Of a stretch of 64,000 nt of DNA, positions 15,928 through 25,116 are shown in pieces. The position numbers and the translations under genes are program-made. Location of the stretch: assembly GCF_004136635.1 (NCBI RefSeq), contig NZ_NOIU01000005.1, forward strand, positions 177,077-241,076. The letters run 5' to 3'. A model generated the notes under the pieces. It had not been told where the DNA came from, made no database searches, and worked only from the letters and a program-made list of their open reading frames with translations. Source of the DNA: Rothia halotolerans. GTDB lineage: Bacteria > Actinomycetota > Actinomycetes > Actinomycetales > Micrococcaceae. The first letter of the stretch is position 1; every line of letters starts with the position of its first letter.

Positions 15928-16851
15928 ATGCCCGATTTCGACGAAGACCTCCTGAGGGCCCTGCAGGTCGATGGACGCGCCCAGTTCTCGGCCCTCGCCG
16001 CAGAGCTCGGCGTCCACCGCTCCCTCGTCGCCCAGCGCGTCCGCGAGCTGCTGGACTCGGGAGAGCTCCGGGTCCTGGCCGCGCTGCACCCCCGCGTGCT
16101 GGGCTTCTCCGTCCAGGCCCACCTGACGCTCCGCGTGGCGGGGCCGACGCGGCCGGTCTTCGAGCGGCTCCGGGGGTTCGACGGCGTCGTCTACCTCTCC
16201 GAGGTCACCGGGCCCGCGCCGGTGGTGGCCGAGGTGTGGGCCGCCTCGCAGGGCGAGCTGGCGCGCTCGGTCCGCGCGATGCGGGCGATCCCCGGCGTCA
16301 TCGAGGTGCAGCTCGCCCTGTACGACCACGTGCTCAAGACCCTGCTGCTGGGCGAGGAGCCCGAGGACTCGGAGCTGGTGTTCGACGACTTCGACGTCGC
16401 GATCATGACGAACCTGCAGCGGGACGGCCGGCTGACCTTCGGCGAGCTGGCGCGCCGCACGGGCCGCTCGGCCTCCGCGTGCCGGAGCCGGACGCTGCGG
16501 CTGCTGGAGGCGCGCGTCATGCAGATCGGCGGGGTGCGCCGGCGCAGCAGCGTGACCAGGGGCGTGCTGTTCGGCCTCGGCGTCTCGCTGACGGGCGGCG
16601 AGGAGGAGCAGCGGGACGTCGAGGCCGCCGTCCTGGAGCTCCCCGGCCTGGAGTTCCTCGCGCGCACGACCGGGCGCTTCTCCCTCCTGGCGACCGTGGC
16701 GGCGCGCTCCATCGCCGAGTACACCGAGGTGGTCAGGGGGCTCCGCGAGCTCGCCGGGGTGCACGCCGTGGAGACGTGGATCCACGCCTCGGTGTGGACG
16801 GAGCGCTACGAGTGGAGCCTGGACCGGCTGGTGGGGCGGCGAGGGGGCTGA
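15928..16851 (+). CDS. Lrp/AsnC-family transcriptional regulator with duplicated domains
   Basis: A 307-residue regulator, about twice the usual AsnC length. Residues about 1-60 hold a helix-turn-helix (LLRALQVDGRAQFSALAAEL) and the following segment is the ligand-sensing RAM-type domain. A second helix-turn-helix (IMTNLQRDGRLTFGELARRT) and a second sensing domain fill the C-terminal half. The ATG at 15928 is preceded by CGAGG; upstream in-frame codons lack a site. It is divergent from the amidohydrolase-transporter pair and probably controls it in response to the substrate. Confidence 0.83.
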   Translation: MPDFDEDLLRALQVDGRAQFSALAAELGVHRSLVAQRVRELLDSGELRVLAALHPRVLGFSVQAHLTLRVAGPTRPVFERLRGFDGVVYLSEVTGPAPVVAEVWAASQGELARSVRAMRAIPGVIEVQLALYDHVLKTLLLGEEPEDSELVFDDFDVAIMTNLQRDGRLTFGELARRTGRSASACRSRTLRLLEARVMQIGGVRRRSSVTRGVLFGLGVSLTGGEEEQRDVEAAVLELPGLEFLARTTGRFSLLATVAARSIAEYTEVVRGLRELAGVHAVETWIHASVWTERYEWSLDRLVGRRGG

Positions 16852-16881
16852 GGTCCGGCGGGAGGGGCTCGTCCGCCGCGA

Positions 16882-17445
16882 TCAGGGCCGGCCGTGGCCG
16901 CCGTCGTCGTCAGCGGATTCCAGCCGCAGGCGGAGGGCCTCGACGACGGAGCGCTGGTCGCGCGCGGTGACCACCCAGGTCCGCTCGGTCGTCCGGATGG
17001 TGATGGTCGGGCCGCCCGTCATGAGGGCGCGGGCACCGTCGCCGAGGAACCTGTAGCCGTAGCCGGCGGCGTAGGTCCAGCGGTCGGTCGGCTCGACGGA
17101 GAGGATGGACGCCGCCGGAAGACGTCTGCGGCAGTACGGCCACAGCCGGAGCTCGACGGCGCCCTCCTCGTCCTGGCGGATCTCGGTGCGCATGATGACG
17201 ACGCTCGCCACGGCGCAGACCGTGAGGGGCATCACGCAGATCAGGAGGGCGAGCGTCCCCTTCCCGAGATCCCCGCCGAGGAGCCACAGCGGGAGGAGGA
17301 TGGACGCGACGGCGAGGCCCATGACCGTGCAGAGGACGGCCCTGCCCATGCGCTCGAGTCCCACGGAGGATACGGTTCTCACGGCGTCCCTGCGGCCTCC
17401 TCGACGTCGGCGGTCCCTCGCTGTCGGCGGGCTCTCATCCTCCAC
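16882..17445 (-). CDS. Membrane protein with two TM helices and a PH-like domain
   Basis: A 187-residue protein of unknown function. A basic, Arg-rich N-terminus (residues 1-35) precedes two hydrophobic helices (residues about 36-57 and 62-85). The C-terminal half is a beta-rich, PH-like domain ending in TIRTTERTWVVTARDQRSVV. The layout resembles small actinobacterial DUF3093-type proteins. It ends 31 bases after the convergent regulator gene. Confidence 0.6.
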   Translation of the reverse strand: MEDESPPTARDRRRRGGRRDAVRTVSSVGLERMGRAVLCTVMGLAVASILLPLWLLGGDLGKGTLALLICVMPLTVCAVASVVIMRTEIRQDEEGAVELRLWPYCRRRLPAASILSVEPTDRWTYAAGYGYRFLGDGARALMTGGPTITIRTTERTWVVTARDQRSVVEALRLRLESADDDGGHGRP

Positions 17446-17480
17446 CCTGGCACAGGAGCGGAGCCGATGCGACGATCCTC

Positions 17481-18407
17481 CTATCCCAGCGGCTTCTTGA
17501 AGCCCGTATGGGACGCCGCGTAGCCCAGCCGCTGGTAGAACCGGTGGGCGTCGGCGCGCACGTTGTCCGAGGTCAGCTGGGCGAGCACCGCGCCCCGGCG
17601 GAGGCCGTACCCCTCGGCCCAGGAGATCATGGCGGACCCCAGGCCCCCGCCGCGCTCGCCGGCGGCGATGCGCACCGCCTCGATCTGCAGCCTCCGCGCG
17701 CCGCCGCGGGAGAGGCCGGGCAGGATCGTCAGCTGCATCGTCCCGGCCAAGGCCCCGTCCTGTGCGACCACCACGGCGAGGAGATGGCGGGGATCGGCGT
17801 CGATCTCCTCGAAGGCCTCGCGGTACGCCTCCGCCGCGATGCTCTCGCGGCCGCGGCCCAGGGCGTCGTCGGCCAGGAGCGCGACGACGCCCGCCACGTC
17901 CTCCGCCCGGGCCCGCCTCACGCGGTAGACGCGTCCGCCGGCCGTCAGGGTCTCCTGACCGGCAGGCTCCCGTTCTGGCATGCGGGATCGATTCCGCAAG
18001 CCGTCTCCCTCGGTGCGGAAGAGTTCCGCCCGGTCATAGGGGTGGGGGAGCAGTGCTCGGACCGGATGCATCTCCGGTCCGTCCGGGCCGGGCACGCCGC
18101 ACTCGATCCCGGGATCGATCTCGAAGAGGATCTGACGGCACATGCCGCATGGGGCGATCACGTCGCGCGTCGGCCCGTGGACGGCGACGACGGCCCGCAC
18201 CGGGTCCTCCGGGCACCGCGCGGCATGGTTGGACAGGGCCACCGTCTCGGCGCACGGGCCGCCCAGGTAGTGGTGCGTGTTCAGCCCGCGCACCACGCGG
18301 CCGCCCTCGGTCAGCAGGGCCGCGCCCACAGTGTGGTCCGGCCCGAGGCCGCGGCGAGCCTCGTCCTGCGCCTCCTCCATGAGGCGCTCGAGGGGATCGG
18401 TCAGCAT
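17481..18407 (-). CDS. Cytidine/blasticidin-S deaminase-like domain fused to a GNAT acetyltransferase
   Basis: A 308-residue two-domain protein. Residues about 5-130 form a zinc deaminase: the proton-transferring PCAETVAL (Cys52-Ala53-Glu54) and the zinc ligands in PCGMCRQ (Cys87, Cys90) are intact, with HTVGAALLTEGGRV before them. After a short linker, residues about 158-308 form a GNAT acetyltransferase with the acetyl-CoA loop RIAAGERGGGLGSAMISWAE and the closing HRFYQRLGYAASHTGFKKPL. No stop or frameshift separates them. The deaminase half is closest in layout to blasticidin-S or non-canonical cytidine deaminases. A role in detoxifying nucleoside-type antibiotics is possible but is inference. 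Confidence 0.8.
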   Translation of the reverse strand: MLTDPLERLMEEAQDEARRGLGPDHTVGAALLTEGGRVVRGLNTHHYLGGPCAETVALSNHAARCPEDPVRAVVAVHGPTRDVIAPCGMCRQILFEIDPGIECGVPGPDGPEMHPVRALLPHPYDRAELFRTEGDGLRNRSRMPEREPAGQETLTAGGRVYRVRRARAEDVAGVVALLADDALGRGRESIAAEAYREAFEEIDADPRHLLAVVVAQDGALAGTMQLTILPGLSRGGARRLQIEAVRIAAGERGGGLGSAMISWAEGYGLRRGAVLAQLTSDNVRADAHRFYQRLGYAASHTGFKKPLG

Positions 18408-18458
18408 GGGCTCAGACTATCCCGCCGGGCGTCCCGCTTCCGCGCGAACCGGCTCCTG

Positions 18459-18872
18459 CTACCGCTGGATGGCGTACCGGCGTTTCCCGGCGGCCTGGAT
18501 CATGGAGCAGAGGGAGGCGGCCAGCAGCGCGATACCGAGCACCAGCGCCGTATCTCCGCCCTGGTGCCGTTCCCGATCATCGATCACGAACCAGAGCCCC
18601 AGGAAGCACTGCCCCACCGCGACGACGGCCATCCACCCCACGTGCCCGCGGGGGATCGGCACCGGGTTCGTCGGAAGGCCCTGGCGCCGTCGGGCACTGA
18701 GGTCCAATCGATCGGAGACGAGCTGACCCCCTATGACCAGCACGACGGCGCCCGCGGAGATCCACAGCAGGTGCCACCCGCCGAACCGCGCCACGGCCAG
18801 GTAGAGGCCGAGGATCCCGGCAATGGCGAGCAGTATGAGGGCCGCACGCCCCAAGAACTCGGGCGCATCCAT
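18459..18872 (-). CDS. Small membrane protein, unknown function
   Basis: A 137-residue protein with about four hydrophobic segments (AALILLAIAGILGLYLAVA, LLWISAGAVVLVIGGQLVSD, GWMAVVAVGQCFLGLWFVI and ALVLGIALLAASLCSM). ATG 18872 is chosen because AGGAG lies 6 bases upstream; the open frame reaches 18989 but without a good start. No family recognised. A basic loop (LSARRRQGLPTNPVP) lies between segments 2 and 3. Confidence 0.6.
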   Translation of the reverse strand: MDAPEFLGRAALILLAIAGILGLYLAVARFGGWHLLWISAGAVVLVIGGQLVSDRLDLSARRRQGLPTNPVPIPRGHVGWMAVVAVGQCFLGLWFVIDDRERHQGGDTALVLGIALLAASLCSMIQAAGKRRYAIQR

Positions 18873-19021
18873 CCGCTTCTCCTGGTCTCCCTCGTCCGGA
18901 CGGTCTCGGAGCTGAGGAACGTCGGCCACGATGCCTCCCCTGCGATCGGCTGCGCGCGGTCCGGGCCTTGGTCGGACCCGCACCTCCACTCCATCACAGG
19001 GCGGGCGGTGGCAGCGGGAGG

Positions 19022-19747
19022 TTACGCCCCGTCCATCCCCAGCCGCATCGACAGCTGGTACCGGTCGGACCGGTAGGTCGAGATCGAGTACTCCACCGGG
19101 ACCCGGGCGTCGGGGGTGCCCGTGTAGGTGTAGCGGTGGAACAGCAGCACCGGCGTCGCCGGCTCGATCTCCAGCAGGGGGGCGATCTCCGGCGTCGCCG
19201 CGGCGGCCTCCACGGTCTGCTCCGCCATCCGCACCGGATGCCCCGCCTCGGCGAGGTGGGCGTACAGGGACCCGGTCATCTCCCGCCGCAGCAGGTCGGG
19301 GGCCAGGCGGGGCGGGATCCAGGACTCGTCGACGCTGACCGGCACCCCGTTGGCCAGGCGCACGCGCTTGACCATGAAGGCCTCCTCGCCGGCGTCCAGG
19401 CCCAGGAAGGCCGCCACCTGGGCCTCGGGCAAGCGCGCCTGGACCTCGACGACGCGCGTGCTCGGCGCGTAGCCGGCCCGGCGCATGTCCTCGTTGAAGG
19501 AGGCGAGGTGCAGGTCGGAGCGGACCCGGCCGTGGGAGACGAAGGTCCCCTTGCCGTGGATGCGCACGAGCACGCCCTCGGAGACCAGGTCGGAGACGGC
19601 GCGGCGCACGGTGATGCGGGAGACGTCGTACGTCCGCTCCAGCTGGCGCTCGCCGGGCAGCGCGTCGCCGGGGGCGAGCTCATGCAGGGCGAGGTCGCGC
19701 AGCTGCTGCCTCACCCACTCGTGCTTGTGCAGCCTGCTCTCCGTCAC
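19022..19747 (-). CDS. GntR/HutC-family regulator of GlcNAc use (DasR/NagR-like)
   Basis: A 241-residue regulator. Residues about 5-75 are the GntR winged helix (LPGERQLERTYDVSRITVRR, then GVLVRIHGKGTFVS). The C-terminal UTRA effector domain (FMVKRVRLANGVPVSVDESW ... YTYTGTPDARVPVEYSIS) binds a sugar phosphate in relatives, typically GlcN-6-P or GlcNAc-6-P. GTG 19747 lies just after the EIIA stop (19754). As the third gene of the EIIB-EIIA-regulator operon and divergent from EIIC-nagA-nagB, it is the likely repressor of both; the palindrome at 20590-20605 is its probable site. Confidence 0.85.
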   Translation of the reverse strand: MTESRLHKHEWVRQQLRDLALHELAPGDALPGERQLERTYDVSRITVRRAVSDLVSEGVLVRIHGKGTFVSHGRVRSDLHLASFNEDMRRAGYAPSTRVVEVQARLPEAQVAAFLGLDAGEEAFMVKRVRLANGVPVSVDESWIPPRLAPDLLRREMTGSLYAHLAEAGHPVRMAEQTVEAAAATPEIAPLLEIEPATPVLLFHRYTYTGTPDARVPVEYSISTYRSDRYQLSMRLGMDGA

Positions 19748-19753
19748 GGGACA

Positions 19754-20245
19754 TCAGTCTCGCACATCGAACAGGTGCACGGTGAACAGCGTCTCACCCT
19801 CGCGCACGGTCCCGCCGGGGCCGGCGGGGGTGACGTGCTCCTTCGCGGTGTCCAGCACGACGACGGGGCAGACCGGGCTCAGCCCCCTCCCGCGGACCGC
19901 GGCGGCGTCGAACTCCACCAGGGCCTCGCCGGCCCCGACCTCCGAGCCCTCCGCGGCGAGCAGTTCGAAGCCCTCGCCGCCGAGCGTGACGGTGTCGATC
20001 CCGACGTGCACCAGCACCGCGAACCCGCGCGGGGACTGCAGCACCACGGCGTGCGGCATCGCCTTGACCACCTTCCCCGCGAGCGGGGCCGTCACGGTGA
20101 GGCGGCCGGCGTCGGGCAGCGGCTCCACGGCCGCCCCCGCGCCTACCATCCCCTGCGCGAACACCGGGTCCGGCACCTCGTTCAGCATCAGGGGCCGGCC
20201 CGTGAACGGGGCGCCGACGACGACGCCGGCCGCCTCGTGGATCAC
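19754..20245 (-). CDS. PTS glucose-family EIIA component
   Basis: A 163-residue free-standing EIIA that passes phosphate from HPr to EIIB. The start is GTG 20245 (VIHEAAGVVVGAPFTGR), overlapping the EIIB stop. LTVTAPLAGKVV, the first conserved His in PHAVVLQSP and the phosphorylated His in AVLVHVGIDTVTL are intact, as is FTVH near the C-terminus. It is the Glc/GlcNAc EIIA type, matching the EIIC and nagAB across the divergent promoter. Confidence 0.88.
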   Translation of the reverse strand: MIHEAAGVVVGAPFTGRPLMLNEVPDPVFAQGMVGAGAAVEPLPDAGRLTVTAPLAGKVVKAMPHAVVLQSPRGFAVLVHVGIDTVTLGGEGFELLAAEGSEVGAGEALVEFDAAAVRGRGLSPVCPVVVLDTAKEHVTPAGPGGTVREGETLFTVHLFDVRD

Positions 20246-20472
20246 AGCAGGTCCTGGATGTCCTCGGCGATGGTCTCGGCCTCCGGGCCGACGACCACCT
20301 GCACCGCGCTGCCCGAGACCATGACGCCGTGTGCGCCCAGCGACTTCAGGGCCGCCTGGTCCACGAGGGAGGAGTCGGCGACCTCGGTGCGCAGGCGGGT
20401 GATGCACCCTTCGATCTCCTCGACGTTCTCCGCCCCGCCGAGCGCGGCGAGGATCTCCTGGGGATTGAACAT
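20242..20472 (-). CDS. PTS glucose/GlcNAc-family EIIB component
   Basis: A 76-residue EIIB starting MFNPQEILAALGGAENVEEI. The phospho-Cys is in EGCITRLRTEV, the hallmark of this family. AGGAGG lies 6 bases before ATG 20472, whereas the open frame upstream has no start signal. It is the first gene of the leftward operon, 213 bases from the EIIC start. Confidence 0.9.
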   Translation of the reverse strand: MFNPQEILAALGGAENVEEIEGCITRLRTEVADSSLVDQAALKSLGAHGVMVSGSAVQVVVGPEAETIAEDIQDLL

Positions 20473-20589
20473 GACGGCCTCCTGGATGGGGGTCTCGAGG
20501 GCGCGGTGGGGCCCTCTCCCGGCCCCGCCTCCTCGGCGGGAACGGACGGTTGACAAAAGCTCAACGGATCACTCACAGTGATGGAAACC

Positions 20590-20605
20590 ACTGGTTATAA
20601 TCAGT
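20590..20605. promoter_or_regulatory. Near-perfect 16-bp palindrome, candidate GntR (DasR-type) operator over a -10 box
   Basis: ACTGGTTATAATCAGT equals its reverse complement at 14 of 16 bases. It resembles the ACTGGTCTAGACCAGT-type sites of DasR/NagR regulators as I recall them. It overlaps TATAAT (20596-20601), the likely -10 of the EIIC-nagA-nagB promoter, so binding would block transcription. A TTGACA at 20550-20555 nearby may belong to another start. Confidence 0.65.
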
Positions 20606-20685
20606 TGGATCGAGCGTACCCCCTCCTCGGGGCGTTCACAAGCTCGTCCATCCATCGCACCTCAGAGGGAAACCGAGGTTCCAAG

Positions 20686-22178
<1,493 letters not shown>

Positions 22179-22182
<4 letters not shown>

Positions 22183-23639
22183 ACGAGGGGACGACGACGC
22201 GCGCGGACCGCGGCTGGGGCCTGCGCGGGCGGCTCGTGCCGGGCACCTCCGGCGCCGGGGAGCTCCCCGACGCGGTGGTGTGGGTCCGCGAGGACCGCAT
22301 CGCGTGGTGCGGGCCGGCCGAGGACGCCCCCCAGGGCCTCGCCGAGGCGGCCCGCCGCGCGCCGCTGATCCTCCCCGGGCTCGTGGACGTCCACTGCCAC
22401 GGGGCCCGCGGGGAGACCTTCGGCGAGGACGTCGAGGGGGCGCGGATCGCGGCGGGCCACCATGCCGCGCACGGCACCACCTCGCTCTTCGCCTCCCTGG
22501 TCTCCGCGCCGCCGGAGACGCTGCTGCGGCAGATCGAGGAGCTGGAGGCGCCGGTGCGCTCGGGCGAGCTGGCCGGGATCCACCTGGAGGGTCCGTTCCT
22601 CGCCGAGGGGATGTGCGGGGCCCAGGACCCCGCGGCACTGATCCCCGGCGACCCCGGCCTGCTGGAGGGCTGGCTGCGCGCGGGACGGGGGACGATCCGC
22701 TCGATCACCTTCGCCCCCGAGACGGCGCAGGCGGCGCGGCTGGTCGAGCTGTGCCGGGAGCACGGCGTCGTCCCCTCCATCGGCCACTCGGAGGCCACCG
22801 ACGCCCGCGTCCGGGAGGTCATGGAGCAGGCCCCGCCGGGGCCGTGGAGCGGGACGCACCTGTTCAACCGGATCGCGCCCCTGACCCACCGGGAGCCGGG
22901 GCCGATCCCGGTGCTCATGCGCGCGGCCCGCGACGGCGTCGGGTCGCCTCCCGGGCACCGCGCCGCCGACACCCCGCCGGTGATGCTCGAGCTGATCCCC
23001 GACGGCGTCCACGTCGAGCCGGAGCTGGTCCGCTGGATGTTCTCGATGGTCGGCCCGGGCGCGATCGCACTGGTCACCGACGCGATGGCGGCCGCGGGCA
23101 TGCCGGACGGCCGCTACGCCCTGGGGTCCATGGACGTCACGGTCGCCGACGGCGAGGCCCGGCTCAGCGCGGACACCGAGCGCGGCGAGCCGGGAGCGCT
23201 GGCGGGCGGTACGAGCCGGCTGATCGACGGCGTGCGCAACTGCGTGGCCTGGGGGATCCCCCTGCCCGACGCCGTGGCCGCGGCCTCCTCCACCCCCGCC
23301 CGGACCATGGGCCTCGCCGAGGTTGGCGAGCTCGCCCCGGGGCGCCGCGCGGATATCGTGGTGACGGACGGGGACCTGCGCGTCCTCGAGGTCCACCGCG
23401 CGGGCCGGCCGGTGGCCCCGGAGCCGGCGAGGCCCCCCGATCAGTCGGGGCCCATGGCCCCGACAGGCGCTCCGGAAACGGCGGGATCCCCGGAGCCTTC
23501 CCGGACCCCGTCCGCCCGGACGCCCACAGCCCTCCTCCCGCCCCTCGATGCCCCCGCCCGCCGGAATCCGGCCGAGGAAGCCCCCGGCCTCGGAGAACCC
23601 GGTGCCGGGGAACCCGACCAGCAGAAGGAGACAGCATGA
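22179..23639 (+). CDS. nagA: N-acetylglucosamine-6-phosphate deacetylase
   Basis: A 486-residue amidohydrolase that removes acetate from GlcNAc-6-P, the first cytoplasmic step after PTS uptake. GTG 22179 overlaps the EIIC stop. Metal and substrate residues are visible in LPGLVDVHCHGARG, IHLEGPFLAEGMCGAQ, SIGHSEATDA, THLFNRIAPLTHREPG, LIPDGVHVEPELV and the catalytic Asp of ALVTDAMAAAG. Residues after about 405 form an extra Pro/Ala/Ser-rich tail of about 80 residues that lacks any domain. The stop overlaps nagB (ATGA). Confidence 0.92.
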
Positions 23640-24400
23640 AGATCGTTCTGTGCGGCACCCCCGAGGGCGTGGGCCGCCGCGCCGCCGACCTCGTCCAGGA
23701 GCGCATGGCCCGCGGGCCGATGACCCTGGGCCTGGCCACCGGCAGCTCCCCGCGCAGCACCTACGAGGAGCTGGAGCGCCGCCACCGGGAGGAGGGACTG
23801 AGCTTCGTGGGCGTCACGGCCTTCACCCTCGACGAGTACGTCGGCCTGCCACGGGATCACGAGCAGTCCTACCACTCGACCATCCGGCGGGAGCTGACGG
23901 ACCGCGTCGGCCTCCCCCTCCACCAGCTACACACGCCCCGCGGCGACGCCGCCGACCCCCACGAGGAGGCCGCCCGCTACGACCGCGAGATCCGCGAGGC
24001 CGGCGGCGTGGACCTGCAGCTGCTGGGCATCGGCGCCAACGGCCACATCGGGTTCAACGAGCCCACCTCCTCGCTGAGCTCCCGCACCCGCGTCAAGGTC
24101 CTCACGCCCGCCACGCGGCGGGACAACAGCCGGTTCTTCCGGGACGAGGAGGTGCCGCGGACCTGCATCACGCAGGGGCTCGGGACCATCGGGGAGGCCA
24201 AGACGGCGGTGCTGGTGGCGCAGGGCCGGAGCAAGGCGGCCGCGGTCCGGGCGATGGTCGAGGGGCCGGTGAGCGCGATGTGCCCGGCGTCGGCGCTGCA
24301 GTTCCACCGGCGGGCGCTCATCCTGCTCGACGACGACGCCGCGGCCGAGCTGAGCATGCTCGACTACTTCCGCGAGGAGCAGCGCCTGGCCACACGGTGA
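23636..24400 (+). CDS. nagB: Glucosamine-6-phosphate deaminase
   Basis: A 254-residue enzyme that converts GlcN-6-P to fructose-6-P and ammonia. ATG 23636 has AGAAGGAG upstream and overlaps the nagA stop. Family residues are intact: GLATGSSPRSTYEEL (phosphate loop), AFTLDEYVGLPRDHEQSYHS (general base Asp and the loop), LGIGANGHIGFNEP and the SALQFHRRALILLDD end. It completes the GlcNAc catabolic operon EIIC-nagA-nagB. Confidence 0.94.
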   Translation: MKIVLCGTPEGVGRRAADLVQERMARGPMTLGLATGSSPRSTYEELERRHREEGLSFVGVTAFTLDEYVGLPRDHEQSYHSTIRRELTDRVGLPLHQLHTPRGDAADPHEEAARYDREIREAGGVDLQLLGIGANGHIGFNEPTSSLSSRTRVKVLTPATRRDNSRFFRDEEVPRTCITQGLGTIGEAKTAVLVAQGRSKAAAVRAMVEGPVSAMCPASALQFHRRALILLDDDAAAELSMLDYFREEQRLATR

Positions 24401-24422
24401 GGGAAGGGCCGCCCCGGCGCCC

Positions 24423-24986
24423 CTACCAGGGCGTCCCGTGCAGGTCGACGACGCCCCGCGGCCACTGGTCCAGCGAGCGGGAGACCGGGAGGATCATGAT
24501 CGGCGCGCCGGCCGCCACGTACCGCGGCCGGCCGGTGGCCCGGGAGAGGGACCTCTCCGCCGCGGCGATCCGGTGCCATCCCGCGGCCTCGTAGAACGGG
24601 ACCACGCTCTCACCGCACCCGAGGTACCCGTACTCCACCTGCGGCGCCTCCCGCATGGTCTGCCGGATGTGGTGCAGCAGGATCCGGCCGATCCCGGTGC
24701 CCCGCTCCGCCTCGGTGATCAGCACGCCGCCGGTCCCGCCCACCCGGATGCGATGGTGCCCCACCGTGATGCCGCGCCGCTGGAAGCCCGCGTGGCCGAG
24801 CAGCTCCTCGCCCCGGTAGATCAGGACGTGGACGTCGGCGGGGGAGTAGCCGTAGGGCCGGTGCGGGCTCCAGCGGCCGTGGGTGTGGCGGTACTCGCCG
24901 TCGAACAGCTCCTGGAGGCGGCCCAGGTGCGTCCGGGTGAGGAAGTCGTGGTCGATGATCTCGACGTCGAGCCGCTCGTGGTCCAT
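24423..24986 (-). CDS. GNAT acetyltransferase, AAC(2')/NodA-like
   Basis: A 187-residue acyltransferase. The acetyl-CoA loop is VGGTGGVLITEAERGTGIGR and the fold continues through LGCGESVVPFYEAAGWHRI. The N-terminal VHVLIYRGEELLGHAGFQRR and the C-terminal IMILPVSRSLDQWPRGVVDL followed by HGTPW resemble aminoglycoside 2'-N-acetyltransferases and NodA-type acyltransferases. The natural substrate is unknown, so antibiotic resistance should not be assumed. The gene lies between the nag operon (convergent, 22 bases) and the ula terminator. Confidence 0.72.
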   Translation of the reverse strand: MDHERLDVEIIDHDFLTRTHLGRLQELFDGEYRHTHGRWSPHRPYGYSPADVHVLIYRGEELLGHAGFQRRGITVGHHRIRVGGTGGVLITEAERGTGIGRILLHHIRQTMREAPQVEYGYLGCGESVVPFYEAAGWHRIAAAERSLSRATGRPRYVAAGAPIMILPVSRSLDQWPRGVVDLHGTPW

Positions 24987-25045
24987 GGTGATCCTCCTCC
25001 CGAGCCCTCGTGTTCAAAAGTGTCCTCCTCGGGACGGGTGCGCGT

Positions 25046-25087
25046 CGATGCCCCGGGACCCGATCGGCGTCGGGTCCCGGGGCATCG
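25046..25087 (-). terminator. Perfect 18-bp hairpin after the ula-type operon
   Basis: CGATGCCCCGGGACCCGA at 25046-25063 pairs exactly with 25070-25087 around a six-base loop. It begins 30 bases after the EIIC stop (read leftward) and separates that operon from the GNAT gene. Confidence 0.75.
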
Positions 25088-25116
25088 GCCCTCGCGGGCT
25101 GGGCAGGGGGCGGAAC

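Noticed and set aside
17481..17982. GNAT domain as a separate gene starting at an internal ATG
   Set aside because: The frame is open through both domains with a short linker, and no ribosome-binding site precedes the internal ATG strongly enough to prefer two genes.
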